A stretch of 35,410 nucleotides of DNA from an uncultured Lachnospiraceae bacterium (GCA_934432885.1 CAKRYY010000031.1:1-35410), one strand, 5' to 3'; positions 1 through 9,283 are shown, numbered from the stretch's first letter. Notes: generated by a model from the letters alone, not told the origin. A program made the numbers and translations.

Positions 1-858
<858 letters not shown>

Positions 859-924
859 TCATGATTCGGATTCTTTCTCAATCCTTAAACCTACCTTGTA
901 TTCTCATACAAAGCGGAAGAAATG

Positions 925-1986
925 TCAATCATTCTCGCAAAAATCCGCCGTTTTGCGATAGATTTCCCGTATCAGAAGAAAGGAAAAGGGGCCGAACACA
1001 ACACCGGCTACCCCATAAAGCTTTACGCCCATATAAATTGCAAGCAGAATCACGACGGGATAGCTGTCCATCCGTCTGCCAAGCAGTCTTGGCTCAAGCA
1101 CTTCCCGAATCAGGATGCAGCCGCCATAGAGAGCCAGTATGATAACAGACTGCCAGATTTTTCCCTGCACAAGCTGCCACAGCGCAGTCGGTACCAGTAC
1201 AATTCCTGTCCCGATAAAAGGAAGCGCATCCAGCGCGCCTGCCAGTATCCCAAGCAGGATGGGTCTGGTAATTCCTGCCGCAAACAGCCCCGCAACGCAG
1301 ACGCTGCTGATAATGCATAAAATAATGCCCTGCGCCTTCAAATAACCGCCGACCATTGCAGCAATGCTGCCGCCCACCTCCCGTACCGCAGCAAACCAGC
1401 GGTATTTCGAAAGCTGAAGATGGATTTTTGCAAAATCCTTTGCCAGCAGCAGCGTAGCGATAAAGGTTACTGCAAAAAAAGCGCAGGCAGAGCAAATCCA
1501 TTTCATATAGCTGACCGATTCATTCATCAGCTTTGGCAGCGCGCTTTCCTTCAGCGTTTCCGTCAGGCGATCTACATGAAAGAAAATCTGCGTTTCCATC
1601 GCATCTGCATTGATTCCCATTTTCTTCTCCACGCCCTGACAGCAGGAATGGACAAAGCCGCAGAATATATCTTCATAGCAGTCCAGATTGCGCGTCAGCG
1701 CCCCTATCTGCGTACACAAAAATGTCATGCAATACCAGAGCAGACCGGCAAGGAGCGCTCCAGCCAGCAAAAGCAGTATCCATGCCAGGATATTTTTGCG
1801 GATGCCAAAGCGCTCCTCCAGCTTCCGCAGTCTTGGATGCAGAAAAGAAACGATACAAAGTGCAAGAAAAAAGGGCATGATAAGCGGAAGCAGATATTTC
1901 ACGGATAGAAATACCGACACGCCTGTCACAACCCCTATTATGTATTTTCGATATTGTTTCCACCAATCCTGCCGCACATTCATCAC
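925..1986 (-). CDS. ytvI: Sporulation membrane protein YtvI (AI-2E transporter superfamily)
   Basis: A polytopic membrane protein of 352-353 residues. Hydrophobic segments lie near residues 14-45, 60-85, 160-180 and in a cluster from about 205 to the C-terminus, which ends GVVFGPFSFLLIREIYR as is typical of the AI-2E/PerM superfamily. The family member closest by architecture is YtvI, a sporulation integral membrane protein of spore-forming Firmicutes. Its transport substrate is unknown, and despite the superfamily name a link to AI-2 should not be assumed. Translation can start at GTG 1986 or at the directly following ATG 1983. Neither has a visible Shine-Dalgarno sequence. A sigma-E-like promoter ends almost on the start codon, so the message may be leaderless. 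Confidence 0.82.
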   Translation of the reverse strand: MMNVRQDWWKQYRKYIIGVVTGVSVFLSVKYLLPLIMPFFLALCIVSFLHPRLRKLEERFGIRKNILAWILLLLAGALLAGLLWYCMTFLCTQIGALTRNLDCYEDIFCGFVHSCCQGVEKKMGINADAMETQIFFHVDRLTETLKESALPKLMNESVSYMKWICSACAFFAVTFIATLLLAKDFAKIHLQLSKYRWFAAVREVGGSIAAMVGGYLKAQGIILCIISSVCVAGLFAAGITRPILLGILAGALDALPFIGTGIVLVPTALWQLVQGKIWQSVIILALYGGCILIREVLEPRLLGRRMDSYPVVILLAIYMGVKLYGVAGVVFGPFSFLLIREIYRKTADFCEND

Positions 1987-1992
1987 CGGGAA

Positions 1993-2023
1993 TTAGTATG
2001 CGAAGGCGGCAGGGGATTTATAC
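1993..2023 (-). promoter_or_regulatory. Candidate sporulation sigma-E-type promoter for ytvI
   Basis: Read on the minus strand, GTATAAAT (2023-2016) is followed after 15 nt by CATACTAA (2000-1993). Both resemble the -35 and -10 elements of mother-cell sigma-E promoters, and the spacing is right. Transcription would begin near 1986, on or next to the start codon. The match is by eye. A conventional sigma-A promoter was not seen here. Confidence 0.45.
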
Positions 2024-2039
2024 AAATCTCAGAAAAGGT

Positions 2040-2705
2040 TTATCCAAACTCCCCAAACACCGGATTTTGCGGCTTTATGGAAAACTCCAGCCGTTTTTTT
2101 GTATGCGGCTGAAAAAACGAAAGCCTATCCGCACACAGGGCAAGTCCGCCCTCTGGCATAAGCGTTCCGCCATATTTTGCATCGCCGACAAGCGGACAGC
2201 CCAAATGCGCCATCTGTACGCGAATCTGATGGTGCCGTCCCGTTGCAATTTCGATTCCTGCAAGCGCATGTCCTTCCTTCGATACCGAAAGAAGCTTATA
2301 GGAAAGCTGCGCCCGCTTCGCATCCTTCTCTGTCCTTAAAACAACGCTGGAGGTATTTGTCCTCGCATCCTTTTTTAAATAATCAATCAGCGTATCCTGC
2401 TCCTTTTGCGGAACCGCGCTCAATACTGCCAGATAATGCTTTTTTAATCTACCGTCCGATAGCTGGCTGCCAAGCTGCGCCGCTGCCTGTCTGGTTTTGG
2501 CAAAAACAAGAAGCCCCTCCACCGGCTGGTCCAGTCTGTGAACCACACCAAGATAAGGCGCTTTTTCTCCTGTTCTGCGGCTGATTTCATTTTTCAGCTC
2601 GCTGACCATATCCTCCTGAAAGCCCACCGCCGTCTGTACAGCAAGCCCTATCGGCTTTTTACATACCAGCAGTTCTTTATCCTCATATATAATCTCAGTT
2701 CTCAT
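2040..2705 (-). CDS. RluA-family RNA pseudouridine synthase
   Basis: Converts specific uridines in rRNA or tRNA to pseudouridine. The 221-residue protein begins MRTEIIYEDKELLVCKKP and carries the RluA catalytic motif HRLDQPVEG, with the catalytic Asp at about residue 59, followed by LLVFAKT. Later family motifs are GRHHQIRVQMAHLGCPLVGDAKYGG-like (roughly residues 160-185). There is no N-terminal S4 domain, so this is the compact form. The frame is open to 2771, but that upstream stretch lies inside the perR coding region. The ATG at 2705 fits the family N-terminus and has a short AGG 8 nt upstream. It overlaps the perR stop codon by 11 bp, which implies translational coupling. The target nucleotide cannot be inferred. 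Confidence 0.9.
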   Translation of the reverse strand: MRTEIIYEDKELLVCKKPIGLAVQTAVGFQEDMVSELKNEISRRTGEKAPYLGVVHRLDQPVEGLLVFAKTRQAAAQLGSQLSDGRLKKHYLAVLSAVPQKEQDTLIDYLKKDARTNTSSVVLRTEKDAKRAQLSYKLLSVSKEGHALAGIEIATGRHHQIRVQMAHLGCPLVGDAKYGGTLMPEGGLALCADRLSFFQPHTKKRLEFSIKPQNPVFGEFG

Positions 2706-3093
2706 ACTTTTGCCTGCACGCAGCGCAGCGTCCATAAAAATAAGTAACGCTGCCCGTAATTTCTCCGTCAAAATGAGCCGCTGCTTTTTGATTGATTTCC
2801 GATGCAGCTGTATCCTCCATCTCTATATCCTGCACGCAGCCACATTCCGTGCACAGAAAATGCGGATGTGTCTTTGTATTTGGGTCAAAATGGTCCACGC
2901 CGTCTCCCACGTCAATCTTCGCTACCTCCCCAAGCTCTGAAAGCAGCGTCAAATTCCGGTAAACCGTGCCCAGACTGATATTGGGAAATTCTTTTCGTAC
3001 CTGCATATAAACTGCATCCGCAGTCGGATGGTCTTTTCTTGTTGAAAGAAACGTCTTGATGGCTTCTCTCTGTCTGCTATATTTTAATGCCAT
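2695..3093 (-). CDS. perR: Fur-family regulator, PerR-like
   Basis: A 132-residue winged-helix metalloregulator. The DNA-binding half spans residues 1-75, with the recognition helix around SLGTVYRNL. The C-terminal half dimerises and binds metal. Two CxxC pairs (C81/C84 and C123/C126) form the structural zinc site. The regulatory metal ligands of PerR are all matched: H22 in HPTAD, D70 in HFD, H76 and H78 in HPHF, and D89 in VQDIE. These are the residues that in B. subtilis PerR bind Fe/Mn and sense peroxide by His oxidation. A peroxide-stress repressor is therefore more likely than an iron-uptake Fur, although the regulon is not visible. It has its own promoter, is divergent from a two-component system, and is followed by the pseudouridine synthase gene. 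Confidence 0.82.
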   Translation of the reverse strand: MALKYSRQREAIKTFLSTRKDHPTADAVYMQVRKEFPNISLGTVYRNLTLLSELGEVAKIDVGDGVDHFDPNTKTHPHFLCTECGCVQDIEMEDTAASEINQKAAAHFDGEITGSVTYFYGRCAACRQKYEN

Positions 3094-3163
3094 ATATTCT
3101 CCTTAAAAATAATGTCCTGATACCAATATTCCACAAAATAGAAATGATTCCTGTTTTATATTT

Positions 3164-3192
3164 ACCTTATCGTTTTTTCCCGTTATTGTCAA
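3164..3192 (-). promoter_or_regulatory. Sigma-A promoter of perR
   Basis: On the minus strand a perfect TTGACA (3192-3187) is followed after 17 nt by TAAGGT (3169-3164). The start codon is 70 nt further on, preceded by TAAGGAGA. Confidence 0.6.
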
Positions 3193-3232
3193 TTCTTACG
3201 GGCGATTCTTAGGGAATTCTTAATAATTTTTT

Positions 3233-3284
3233 TATAATAATATCACCTGTGATTTATTATATCGCATAAAGTATATGCTATAAT
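3233..3284 (+). promoter_or_regulatory. Control region of the two-component operon: near-palindrome and -10 box
   Basis: A near-palindrome at 3233-3261 pairs TATAATAATATCAC with GTGATTTATTATA across a CT centre, one base short of perfect. It is followed by a consensus TATAAT at 3279-3284, 33 bp before the kinase start. No good -35 hexamer is present. The right arm of the palindrome occupies the -35 position, so a protein bound there could activate or block this promoter. Confidence 0.4.
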
Positions 3285-3316
3285 ACTACCAAATACCTTT
3301 TGGAGAAAACACGCCT

Positions 3317-4816
3317 ATGAAATTACGGACAAGGCTTTTTGTCACTTTTATTACAATGATTTTGCTGCCACTGGCACTGACTGCGCTTACCTTTATGTGT
3401 CTTGGTGCATACATGAACCGCACGCTTGCGCGTGAGTACGGCTTTGATGCCATGACCTATCAGGCGCTCTCCAACTCCATGCAGACTGGCGACGACCCGA
3501 CTGCTTCCTTATTTGAAAAGGCGCAGGATATTATTCAGAACTCGCCAGAGGACCTTGAAGACCCCAAATTTCTTTCTTCCTTAAATAACCTGGCAAAAAA
3601 TCATTATTCCTATATTATTGTCCGTAAGGACGCTGCTCTTTACTATGCGGGAAATACCAAAGCTGCCGAGCGGATTTTTGAAAAGCTGCCTCCCTACGGG
3701 CACGATACTTCCGTTTTAGACAGCGGTTACTATTACAACAAGCTGCAAAAATTTGTAAAACAGGCGGACTTTCATTTTTCGGATGGTTCCGAGGGCAGTA
3801 TCTTTGTCATTACGCCTATCAACAACCTCTTTTCCAAGTCCTTTTTGGTTGACATGATGATAGCGATTGTCCTGATTCTGACCTTTACCGCTCTGATGAT
3901 GACGCGGTCAATCCACCGGGGCTTTTTCCAACCGGTCCGGGATCTCAATCTTGCGATGCAGAAGATTGCAGAAGGAAATTTCGACTATTCCCTTTCGGCA
4001 CCCGAAAAAGGCGAATTTGGCAATCTGTTTCGCAATTATGAGGACATGCGCCTGCGCCTTAAGGAATCCATGGAGGAAAAGGTACAGGGCGAGCGGCAGA
4101 ATAAGGAGCTTATCAGCAATATTTCCCACGACTTAAAAACGCCGATTACCGCAATCAAGGGCTATGTCGAGGGGCTGATGGACGGTGTCGCCGATACGCC
4201 CGAAAAAATGGACAAATACGTCCGCACCATTTATAACAAAGCAAACGATATGGACCGGTTAATCAACGAGCTGACCTTTTACTGCGGCATTGATTCCAAC
4301 CGAATTCCCTATAACTTCCACCGCATCAATGTCAACGAATACTTCCGCGATTGTATAGAGGAGGTCGGGCTGGAGCTGGAATCTGAAAGCATCCGTCTGA
4401 ATTATTCCAATCTGACCGACCCGGATACACGCATTATTGCAGACCCTGAGCAGCTCAAGCGTGTTATAAACAATATCATCAGCAACAGCATCAAATATAT
4501 GGATAAGCCTGCAGGCATTATCGACATCCGTATTCTGGACGAGCTTGATTCCATCCGCGTTGAAATCGAGGACAACGGAAAAGGTATTGCCGCAAAGGAT
4601 TTGAGCAGCATTTTTGAACGCTTTTACCGCACGGATGCTTCCCGCAATTCTTCCAAGGGCGGCAGCGGCATCGGGCTTTCCATCGTAAAGAAAATCATAG
4701 AGGATCACGGCGGTTACATCTGGGCGACCAGTAAGGAAGGCGAGGGAACCTGTATCCACTTTGTGATTCGGAAATATAAAGAGGTAGAAAATCATGAGCA
4801 GAATATTGATCATTGA
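3317..4816 (+). CDS. Membrane sensor histidine kinase (HAMP-HisKA-HATPase)
   Basis: The 499-residue sensor of a two-component system. A first membrane helix lies at about residues 8-30. An extracytoplasmic sensing domain (about 35-175) shows no recognised fold. A second helix at about 176-196 leads into a HAMP linker. The dimerisation domain carries the phosphoacceptor H271 in SNISHDLKTPITAIKGY. The ATPase domain has N390 (N box), DNGKGI at 419-424 (G1) and GGSGIGLSIV at 448-457 (G2). All catalytic motifs are intact. The gene lies upstream of its regulator and overlaps it by 23 bp, so the two proteins are co-translated. The signal cannot be deduced. Closeness to perR and luxS is suggestive but not evidence of function. 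Confidence 0.93.
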   Translation: MKLRTRLFVTFITMILLPLALTALTFMCLGAYMNRTLAREYGFDAMTYQALSNSMQTGDDPTASLFEKAQDIIQNSPEDLEDPKFLSSLNNLAKNHYSYIIVRKDAALYYAGNTKAAERIFEKLPPYGHDTSVLDSGYYYNKLQKFVKQADFHFSDGSEGSIFVITPINNLFSKSFLVDMMIAIVLILTFTALMMTRSIHRGFFQPVRDLNLAMQKIAEGNFDYSLSAPEKGEFGNLFRNYEDMRLRLKESMEEKVQGERQNKELISNISHDLKTPITAIKGYVEGLMDGVADTPEKMDKYVRTIYNKANDMDRLINELTFYCGIDSNRIPYNFHRINVNEYFRDCIEEVGLELESESIRLNYSNLTDPDTRIIADPEQLKRVINNIISNSIKYMDKPAGIIDIRILDELDSIRVEIEDNGKGIAAKDLSSIFERFYRTDASRNSSKGGSGIGLSIVKKIIEDHGGYIWATSKEGEGTCIHFVIRKYKEVENHEQNIDH

Positions 4817-5483
4817 AGACGAAGTAGCAATTGCAGATTTGGAAAAGGACTATCTGGAGCTGAGCGAATTTGAAGTTGAAATCGAAAACGCAGGCGACAG
4901 CGGGCTTGCAAGGGCGCTCGCTGAGGAATTTGACCTGATTATTCTCGACCTTATGCTCCCAGGTATCGACGGCTTTGAGGTCTGCAAAAAAATCCGTGAA
5001 ACAAAGGATATTCCGATTCTGATGGTTTCCGCAAAAAAAGAGGACATTGATAAAATCAGAGGACTCGGACTTGGTGCGGATGATTATATTACCAAACCCT
5101 TCAGTCCCAGCGAGCTTGTTGCCCGCGTAAAGGCGCATCTTGCCCGCTACAACCGCCTTGTAGGCTCTCAGGCACAGACGAATGATATTGTGGAGATCCG
5201 CGGTATCCGTATTGACAAGACAGCCCGCCGTGTCTGGATTGACGGCGAGGAAAAGAACTTTACAACAAAGGAATTCGATTTGCTCACCTTCCTTGCGCAG
5301 CATCCAAACCATGTCTTTACAAAGGAAGAGCTTTTCCGCGAAATCTGGGATATGGACTCCATCGGCGACATTGCCACCGTTACAGTTCATATCAAAAAAA
5401 TCCGCGAAAAGATTGAATTCGACACCGCAAAGCCCCAGTATATTGAAACTATCTGGGGCGTAGGGTATCGGTTTAAGGTATAA
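4794..5483 (+). CDS. OmpR/PhoB-family response regulator
   Basis: A 229-residue DNA-binding regulator and the partner of the overlapping kinase. The receiver domain (1-120) has the acidic pocket E8/D9/E10, phosphoacceptor D52 in LILDLMLPGIDG, S79 at the switch position and K101 in the KPF motif. The C-terminal winged helix (about 130-229) contains the LTTKEFDLL-type segment and ends with the ETIWGVGYRF signature of the OmpR/PhoB class. The ATG at 4794 has GAGGTAG upstream, inside the end of the kinase gene. The regulated genes are unknown; autoregulation through the palindrome at 3233-3261 is possible. Confidence 0.94.
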   Translation: MSRILIIEDEVAIADLEKDYLELSEFEVEIENAGDSGLARALAEEFDLIILDLMLPGIDGFEVCKKIRETKDIPILMVSAKKEDIDKIRGLGLGADDYITKPFSPSELVARVKAHLARYNRLVGSQAQTNDIVEIRGIRIDKTARRVWIDGEEKNFTTKEFDLLTFLAQHPNHVFTKEELFREIWDMDSIGDIATVTVHIKKIREKIEFDTAKPQYIETIWGVGYRFKV

Positions 5484-5507
5484 CAGCCTGCATCTTTCTA
5501 TCGTTTG

Positions 5508-5535
5508 TTGACATCTTTCACTGTACTGATATAAT
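5508..5535 (+). promoter_or_regulatory. Sigma-A promoter of luxS-mtnN
   Basis: A consensus TTGACA (5508-5513) and a consensus TATAAT (5530-5535) are separated by 16 bp. They lie 69 bp before the luxS start and 25 bp after the response-regulator stop, so luxS can be expressed apart from the two-component operon. Confidence 0.72.
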
Positions 5536-5603
5536 ATTTTTATCTGAAAATGCAGAAAAACCATAAACTGTCTCTATCTATTATAGAAAAGAAAGGAATC
5601 ACG

Positions 5604-6083
5604 ATGGAAAAAATTGCAAGCTTTAGCATTGACCATGAAAAATTACAGCCGGGACTTTATGTATCCCGCGTAGACCATTTTGGAGACACTGTCATCACGA
5701 CCTTCGATATCCGTATGACATCTCCTAATGACGAGCCGTGCATGAATACGGCGGAGCTTCATACGATGGAGCATCTCTGTGCCACCTATGCCAGAAACGA
5801 TGCCAAATATAAGGACAAAATCGTTTACTTTGGACCGATGGGCTGCCGTACGGGAAATTATCTTCTTATGGAAGGTGATTTAACCTCCAAAGACATCCTG
5901 CCGTTCATCATTGGCATGTTTGAATTTGTACGCGACTATGAGGGCGTTGTTCCCGCTACCGTTCCCAAGGAATGTGGCAACTGTCTGGACCACAATCTTC
6001 CGATGGCGAAATACGAGGCAAAGCGTTATCTTGACAGATGCTTATACCAGATTGATGATGCACATCTGGTTTATCCGGAATAA
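5604..6083 (+). CDS. luxS: S-ribosylhomocysteine lyase LuxS
   Basis: Cleaves S-ribosylhomocysteine to homocysteine and DPD, the precursor of autoinducer-2. The 159-residue protein begins MEKIASFSID. It has the metal-binding HTMEH motif (H53, E56, H57), the catalytic cysteine C81 in GPMGCRTG, and the third metal ligand C124 in PKECGNC. All positions expected for an active Fe/Zn LuxS are present at normal family length. The frame is open from 5550, but the ATG at 5604 has AAAGGA upstream and matches the family N-terminus. It is followed after 20 bp by mtnN, which makes its substrate, so the two enzymes act in sequence in the activated methyl cycle. Confidence 0.98.
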   Translation: MEKIASFSIDHEKLQPGLYVSRVDHFGDTVITTFDIRMTSPNDEPCMNTAELHTMEHLCATYARNDAKYKDKIVYFGPMGCRTGNYLLMEGDLTSKDILPFIIGMFEFVRDYEGVVPATVPKECGNCLDHNLPMAKYEAKRYLDRCLYQIDDAHLVYPE

Positions 6084-6103
6084 TTTACAGGAAGGAACTT
6101 TTT

Positions 6104-6802
6104 ATGAAAAAAATTGGAATTATCGGCGCAATGGAGATTGAGGTCGAAACTCTGAAATCCCATCTGCAGCTTACCCGTACTGTCGAAAAGGCTTCCATGA
6201 CTTTTTTCGAGGGCACTTTAAATGAGGTTCCCGTTGTCATTGTCAGAAGCGGTATCGGCAAGGTAAACGCCGGCATGTGCGTTCAGATTCTTGCAGATGT
6301 TTTCGCAGTTACCCATATCATCAATACAGGAGTTGCAGGCTCCTTAAATGCAGACATCAACATCGGAGACATCGTCTTATCTACCGATACGCTTTATCAC
6401 GATGTTGACGCGAGCGGCTTTGGCTACCCGCTTGGAGAAGTACCGCAGCTCGGTACGCTGTCCTTTACTGCGGACGCCAATATGATTGCCAAGGCGCACC
6501 GCTCCTGTGAAGTTGTGAACCCTGACATCCATGTTTTTGAGGGACGCATTGTCAGCGGCGACCAGTTTATTTCAAGCCCAGAAAAAAAAGAATGGATTAT
6601 TTCCCACTTTGGCGGCTTCTGCACCGAAATGGAGGGCGCGGCAATTTCCCACGCTTCCTACTTAAATCACATTCCCTTTGTTATCATCCGCGCCATTTCC
6701 GACAAGGCGGATGACAGCGCCCATGTAGATTACCCTACATTTGAAAAAGCTGCGGCGGAACATTCTGCGCGTCTGGTAGAACATCTGATTCAACAGCTTT
6801 AA
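6104..6802 (+). CDS. mtnN: 5'-methylthioadenosine/S-adenosylhomocysteine nucleosidase
   Basis: Hydrolyses the glycosidic bond of S-adenosylhomocysteine and methylthioadenosine, releasing adenine and feeding S-ribosylhomocysteine to LuxS. The 232-residue sequence starts MKKIGIIGAMEIEVE. E13 corresponds to the E. coli catalytic E12, E177 in TEMEGAA to E174, and D200 in ISDKAD to the catalytic Asp D197. The common AMEEEV box reads AMEIEV here, with the catalytic third acidic residue kept. AGGAAGGA precedes the ATG. The gene is co-transcribed with luxS. No terminator optimised for this strand was found downstream; the hairpin there fits the opposite strand better. Confidence 0.97.
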   Translation: MKKIGIIGAMEIEVETLKSHLQLTRTVEKASMTFFEGTLNEVPVVIVRSGIGKVNAGMCVQILADVFAVTHIINTGVAGSLNADINIGDIVLSTDTLYHDVDASGFGYPLGEVPQLGTLSFTADANMIAKAHRSCEVVNPDIHVFEGRIVSGDQFISSPEKKEWIISHFGGFCTEMEGAAISHASYLNHIPFVIIRAISDKADDSAHVDYPTFEKAAAEHSARLVEHLIQQL

Positions 6803-6828
6803 GCAGCAAAAGCATATCTTTAAAAAGC

Positions 6829-6874
6829 AAAAGGGCAGATTTAAGAAACAATCTTTTCTCAAATCTACCCTTTT
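6829..6874 (-). terminator. Terminator hairpin between convergent mtnN and the dehydrogenase gene
   Basis: A 20-bp stem (arms 6829-6848 and 6855-6874) ends in an AAAAGGG/CCCTTTT clamp. Read on the minus strand the two imperfect positions become G-U pairs and the arm ends in CCCUUUU. On the plus strand they are C-A and A-C mismatches. It therefore serves mainly the leftward dehydrogenase transcript and is probably weaker for mtnN. Confidence 0.7.
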
Positions 6875-6892
6875 CATTTTCATAATTTTCAT

Positions 6893-7852
6893 TTAAAACT
6901 TTATTATATTTCTTTCCTCACCGCGCAGGTAGGCTTCGATATTTAAAAATACCTCCTGCACAATACGCTCCCGCGCCTCACAGCTTGCCCATGCCATGTG
7001 CGGCGTAATCAGCAGCCGGTTGCTGTCCTTGATTCTGCCAAGCAGATTATCCGAAGCAATCGGTTCCTTTTCCAGCACATCCAGACCTGCTGCCGCAATC
7101 TCTTCATTCTGCAGCGCCCAGTATAAGTCCGCATTATTGATGACCGCGCCTCTGGCTACGTTTAAAAGGATTGCCGTCCTTTTCATTTTGCGAAGCGCAT
7201 CCTTATCAATCAGATTGCGGGTACGCTCACTCAAAGGGCAATGCAGGGAAAGGAAGTCCGACTGTGCAAGCAGCGTATCCTTATCGACCTGCTCGTACGT
7301 GGTGCAGGTGCTCTTTCCAGAAGCAGAATAAAAGATAACCCTGCATCCAAACACCTTTGCAATACCCGCTACCCTGCTGCCGATATTCCCCATTCCAACG
7401 ATTCCCCAGGTCTTGCCCGTAAGCTCTACAAACGGAAGGTCAAAATTGGAAAATCTCTCCTGTGCTCCATAAGCGCCGCTCTTTACATATTCGTCATAAT
7501 GGCGCAGATGCTCCAGCAGGTAAAACAGCATCGCAAACGTATGCTGACTTACCGCATCCGTACAATAATCCTTTACATTTGCCACCTTGATTCCGTGTGC
7601 TGCGCAGTAAGCAATATCCACGCAGTCATAGCCGGTAGAAAACAGTGTAATGAGCTTCAGGTTTTTTGCACCCTGTAACGTACTTTCATTTAACGGCGCT
7701 TTGTTTCCGATAACGACATCGGCATCCTGTATCCGCTCCGCTACCTGCCGCTCCACTGTATTTTCATAAACCGTTACTCTGCCTAGCTTTTCAAAGCAGC
7801 TGACATCTATATCTGTTCCGACGCTGTTCCGCTCCAGTATTACAAGATTCAT
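6893..7852 (-). CDS. D-isomer-specific 2-hydroxyacid dehydrogenase (NAD-dependent)
   Basis: A 319-residue cytoplasmic oxidoreductase interconverting a D-2-hydroxyacid and a 2-oxoacid. The Rossmann motif GMGNIG is at 153-158. The catalytic triad is R234 in NVARGA, E263 in DVLEKEP and H285 in ITPHMAWAS. The TPH-x-AW signature is typical of the glycerate dehydrogenase/hydroxypyruvate reductase branch rather than of D-lactate dehydrogenase, but substrate cannot be fixed from sequence. AAAGGAG precedes the ATG. It starts 30 bp downstream of pgi on the same strand with no promoter visible in the gap, so it probably shares the pgi transcript, and it ends at a terminator hairpin. Confidence 0.9.
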   Translation of the reverse strand: MNLVILERNSVGTDIDVSCFEKLGRVTVYENTVERQVAERIQDADVVIGNKAPLNESTLQGAKNLKLITLFSTGYDCVDIAYCAAHGIKVANVKDYCTDAVSQHTFAMLFYLLEHLRHYDEYVKSGAYGAQERFSNFDLPFVELTGKTWGIVGMGNIGSRVAGIAKVFGCRVIFYSASGKSTCTTYEQVDKDTLLAQSDFLSLHCPLSERTRNLIDKDALRKMKRTAILLNVARGAVINNADLYWALQNEEIAAAGLDVLEKEPIASDNLLGRIKDSNRLLITPHMAWASCEARERIVQEVFLNIEAYLRGEERNIIKF

Positions 7853-7882
7853 AAGAGCGCTCCTTTTTCGTGCTTGTATTTA

Positions 7883-9232
7883 TTATAATCTCTTTAATAG
7901 TTCTTCTCTCTGTGCTTCATAGCCCGGCTTGCCAAGCAGTGCGAACATGTTCTTCTTATAGCTCTCAACACCCGGCTGGTTAAACGGATTTACGCCGAGC
8001 ATATAGCCGCTGACGCCGCAGGCAAACTCAAAGAAGTAGAAGAGCTGTCCTAAGAAGTATTCATTTACCTCAGGCACCTTAATCATCAGGTTCGGCACCT
8101 GTCCGTCGGTATGCGCCAGAATCGTTCCATTCATTGCGCTCTTGTTGACAAAGTCAACGCTCTTTCCTGCCAGATAGTTCAAGCCATCCAAATCAACCGG
8201 CTCTTCGCCAATCAGGATTTCTTCTCTGGAGGTCTCGATATTGATTACGGTTTCAAATAAGGTACGCGCGCCATCCTGAATAAACTGTCCCATTGAGTGA
8301 AGGTCTGTCGTTAAATCAACGCTTGCCGGGAAGATACCCTTCTGGTCTTTGCCTTCGCTCTCGCCATAAAGCTGTTTCCACCATTCTGATACATAGTGTA
8401 CGCTCGGCTCATAGTTTGCAAGAATTTCAATGGTTTTGCCCTTGCGCAGAAGGATATTGCGCAGCGCTGCATATTTGAGTGCATCGTTTTCTGCAAAATC
8501 TGCTTCAATTGCCTGTTTTCTTCCTGCCTGAGCGCCTTCCATCAGCTTGTCAATGTCTGCGCCGCTGACAGCGATTGGCAAAAGACCTACTGCGGTCAGT
8601 ACCGAGAAACGTCCTCCTACGTCGTCCGGCACTACAAAGGACTCATAGCCTTCTTCTGTCGCCAGATTCTTAAGAGATCCCCTTGCCTTATCCGTAGTCG
8701 CATAAATACGCTTGGAAGCCTCTGCCTTTCCATATTTCTTTTCCAGCATTTCCTTGAATACACGGAAAGCGATTGCCGGTTCTGTTGTCGTACCGGACTT
8801 GGAAATCATATTGATGGAGAAATCTCTGTCTCCGATTACGTCCATAAGGTGCTTAATATAGGTAGAGCTGATGGAATTTCCAACGAAATAAATCTCAGGT
8901 GTCTTGCGGATGCTCTTGTCCACAACATTGTAAAAGCTGTGTCTTAAGAATTCGATTGCTGCTCTTGCGCCAAGGTAGGAGCCGCCGATACCAATGACAA
9001 GCAGAACATCGGAATCCTTCTGGATTTTCTCAGCAGCTGCTTTGATTCTGGAAAACTCCTCTTTATCATAGTTTTCCGGCAGGTCAATCCAGCCAAGGAA
9101 GTCATTTCCAGCGCCTTCTCTGGAAAGCAGCAGCTCTTTTGCATCCAGAGCCTGTTTTTTCATCAATTCCACTTCGTTTTCACTGACAAAGGCAGCTGCC
9201 TTTGCATAATCAAACGTTACTTTTTTGCTCAT
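7883..9232 (-). CDS. pgi: Glucose-6-phosphate isomerase
   Basis: Interconverts glucose-6-phosphate and fructose-6-phosphate. The 449-residue length is that of the Firmicutes form. The phosphate-binding signatures are [11 protein letters not shown] (81-91) and SKSGTTTEP (144-152). Catalytic residues are E291 in [11 protein letters not shown]312 in TTDLHSMGQ and K426 in [16 protein letters not shown] precedes the ATG, and a strong promoter lies about 50 bp upstream. It can take up the glucose-6-phosphate that results from the cellobiose phosphorylase and beta-glucosidase products made by genes further right, although the two loci are not co-transcribed. Confidence 0.98.
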   Translation of the reverse strand: MSKKVTFDYAKAAAFVSENEVELMKKQALDAKELLLSREGAGNDFLGWIDLPENYDKEEFSRIKAAAEKIQKDSDVLLVIGIGGSYLGARAAIEFLRHSFYNVVDKSIRKTPEIYFVGNSISSTYIKHLMDVIGDRDFSINMISKSGTTTEPAIAFRVFKEMLEKKYGKAEASKRIYATTDKARGSLKNLATEEGYESFVVPDDVGGRFSVLTAVGLLPIAVSGADIDKLMEGAQAGRKQAIEADFAENDALKYAALRNILLRKGKTIEILANYEPSVHYVSEWWKQLYGESEGKDQKGIFPASVDLTTDLHSMGQFIQDGARTLFETVINIETSREEILIGEEPVDLDGLNYLAGKSVDFVNKSAMNGTILAHTDGQVPNLMIKVPEVNEYFLGQLFYFFEFACGVSGYMLGVNPFNQPGVESYKKNMFALLGKPGYEAQREELLKRL

Positions 9233-9283
9233 TTCTTTTGCTCCTTTTTACTAATTGTCATGCAGATTTCAAAATACGGTCTT

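Noticed and set aside
925..1986. Link between the AI-2E-family YtvI and luxS as an AI-2 export/synthesis system
   Set aside because: The superfamily name is historical; this member matches the sporulation branch and is not in the luxS operon.
4695..5564. Long open frame (289 codons) on the minus strand opposite the kinase end and response regulator
   Set aside because: It mirrors a gene with full catalytic motifs on the plus strand, has no recognisable domain and no ribosome binding site.
5484..5603. SAH riboswitch before luxS
   Set aside because: The leader after the promoter is about 60 nt and shows no conserved core or strong stem.
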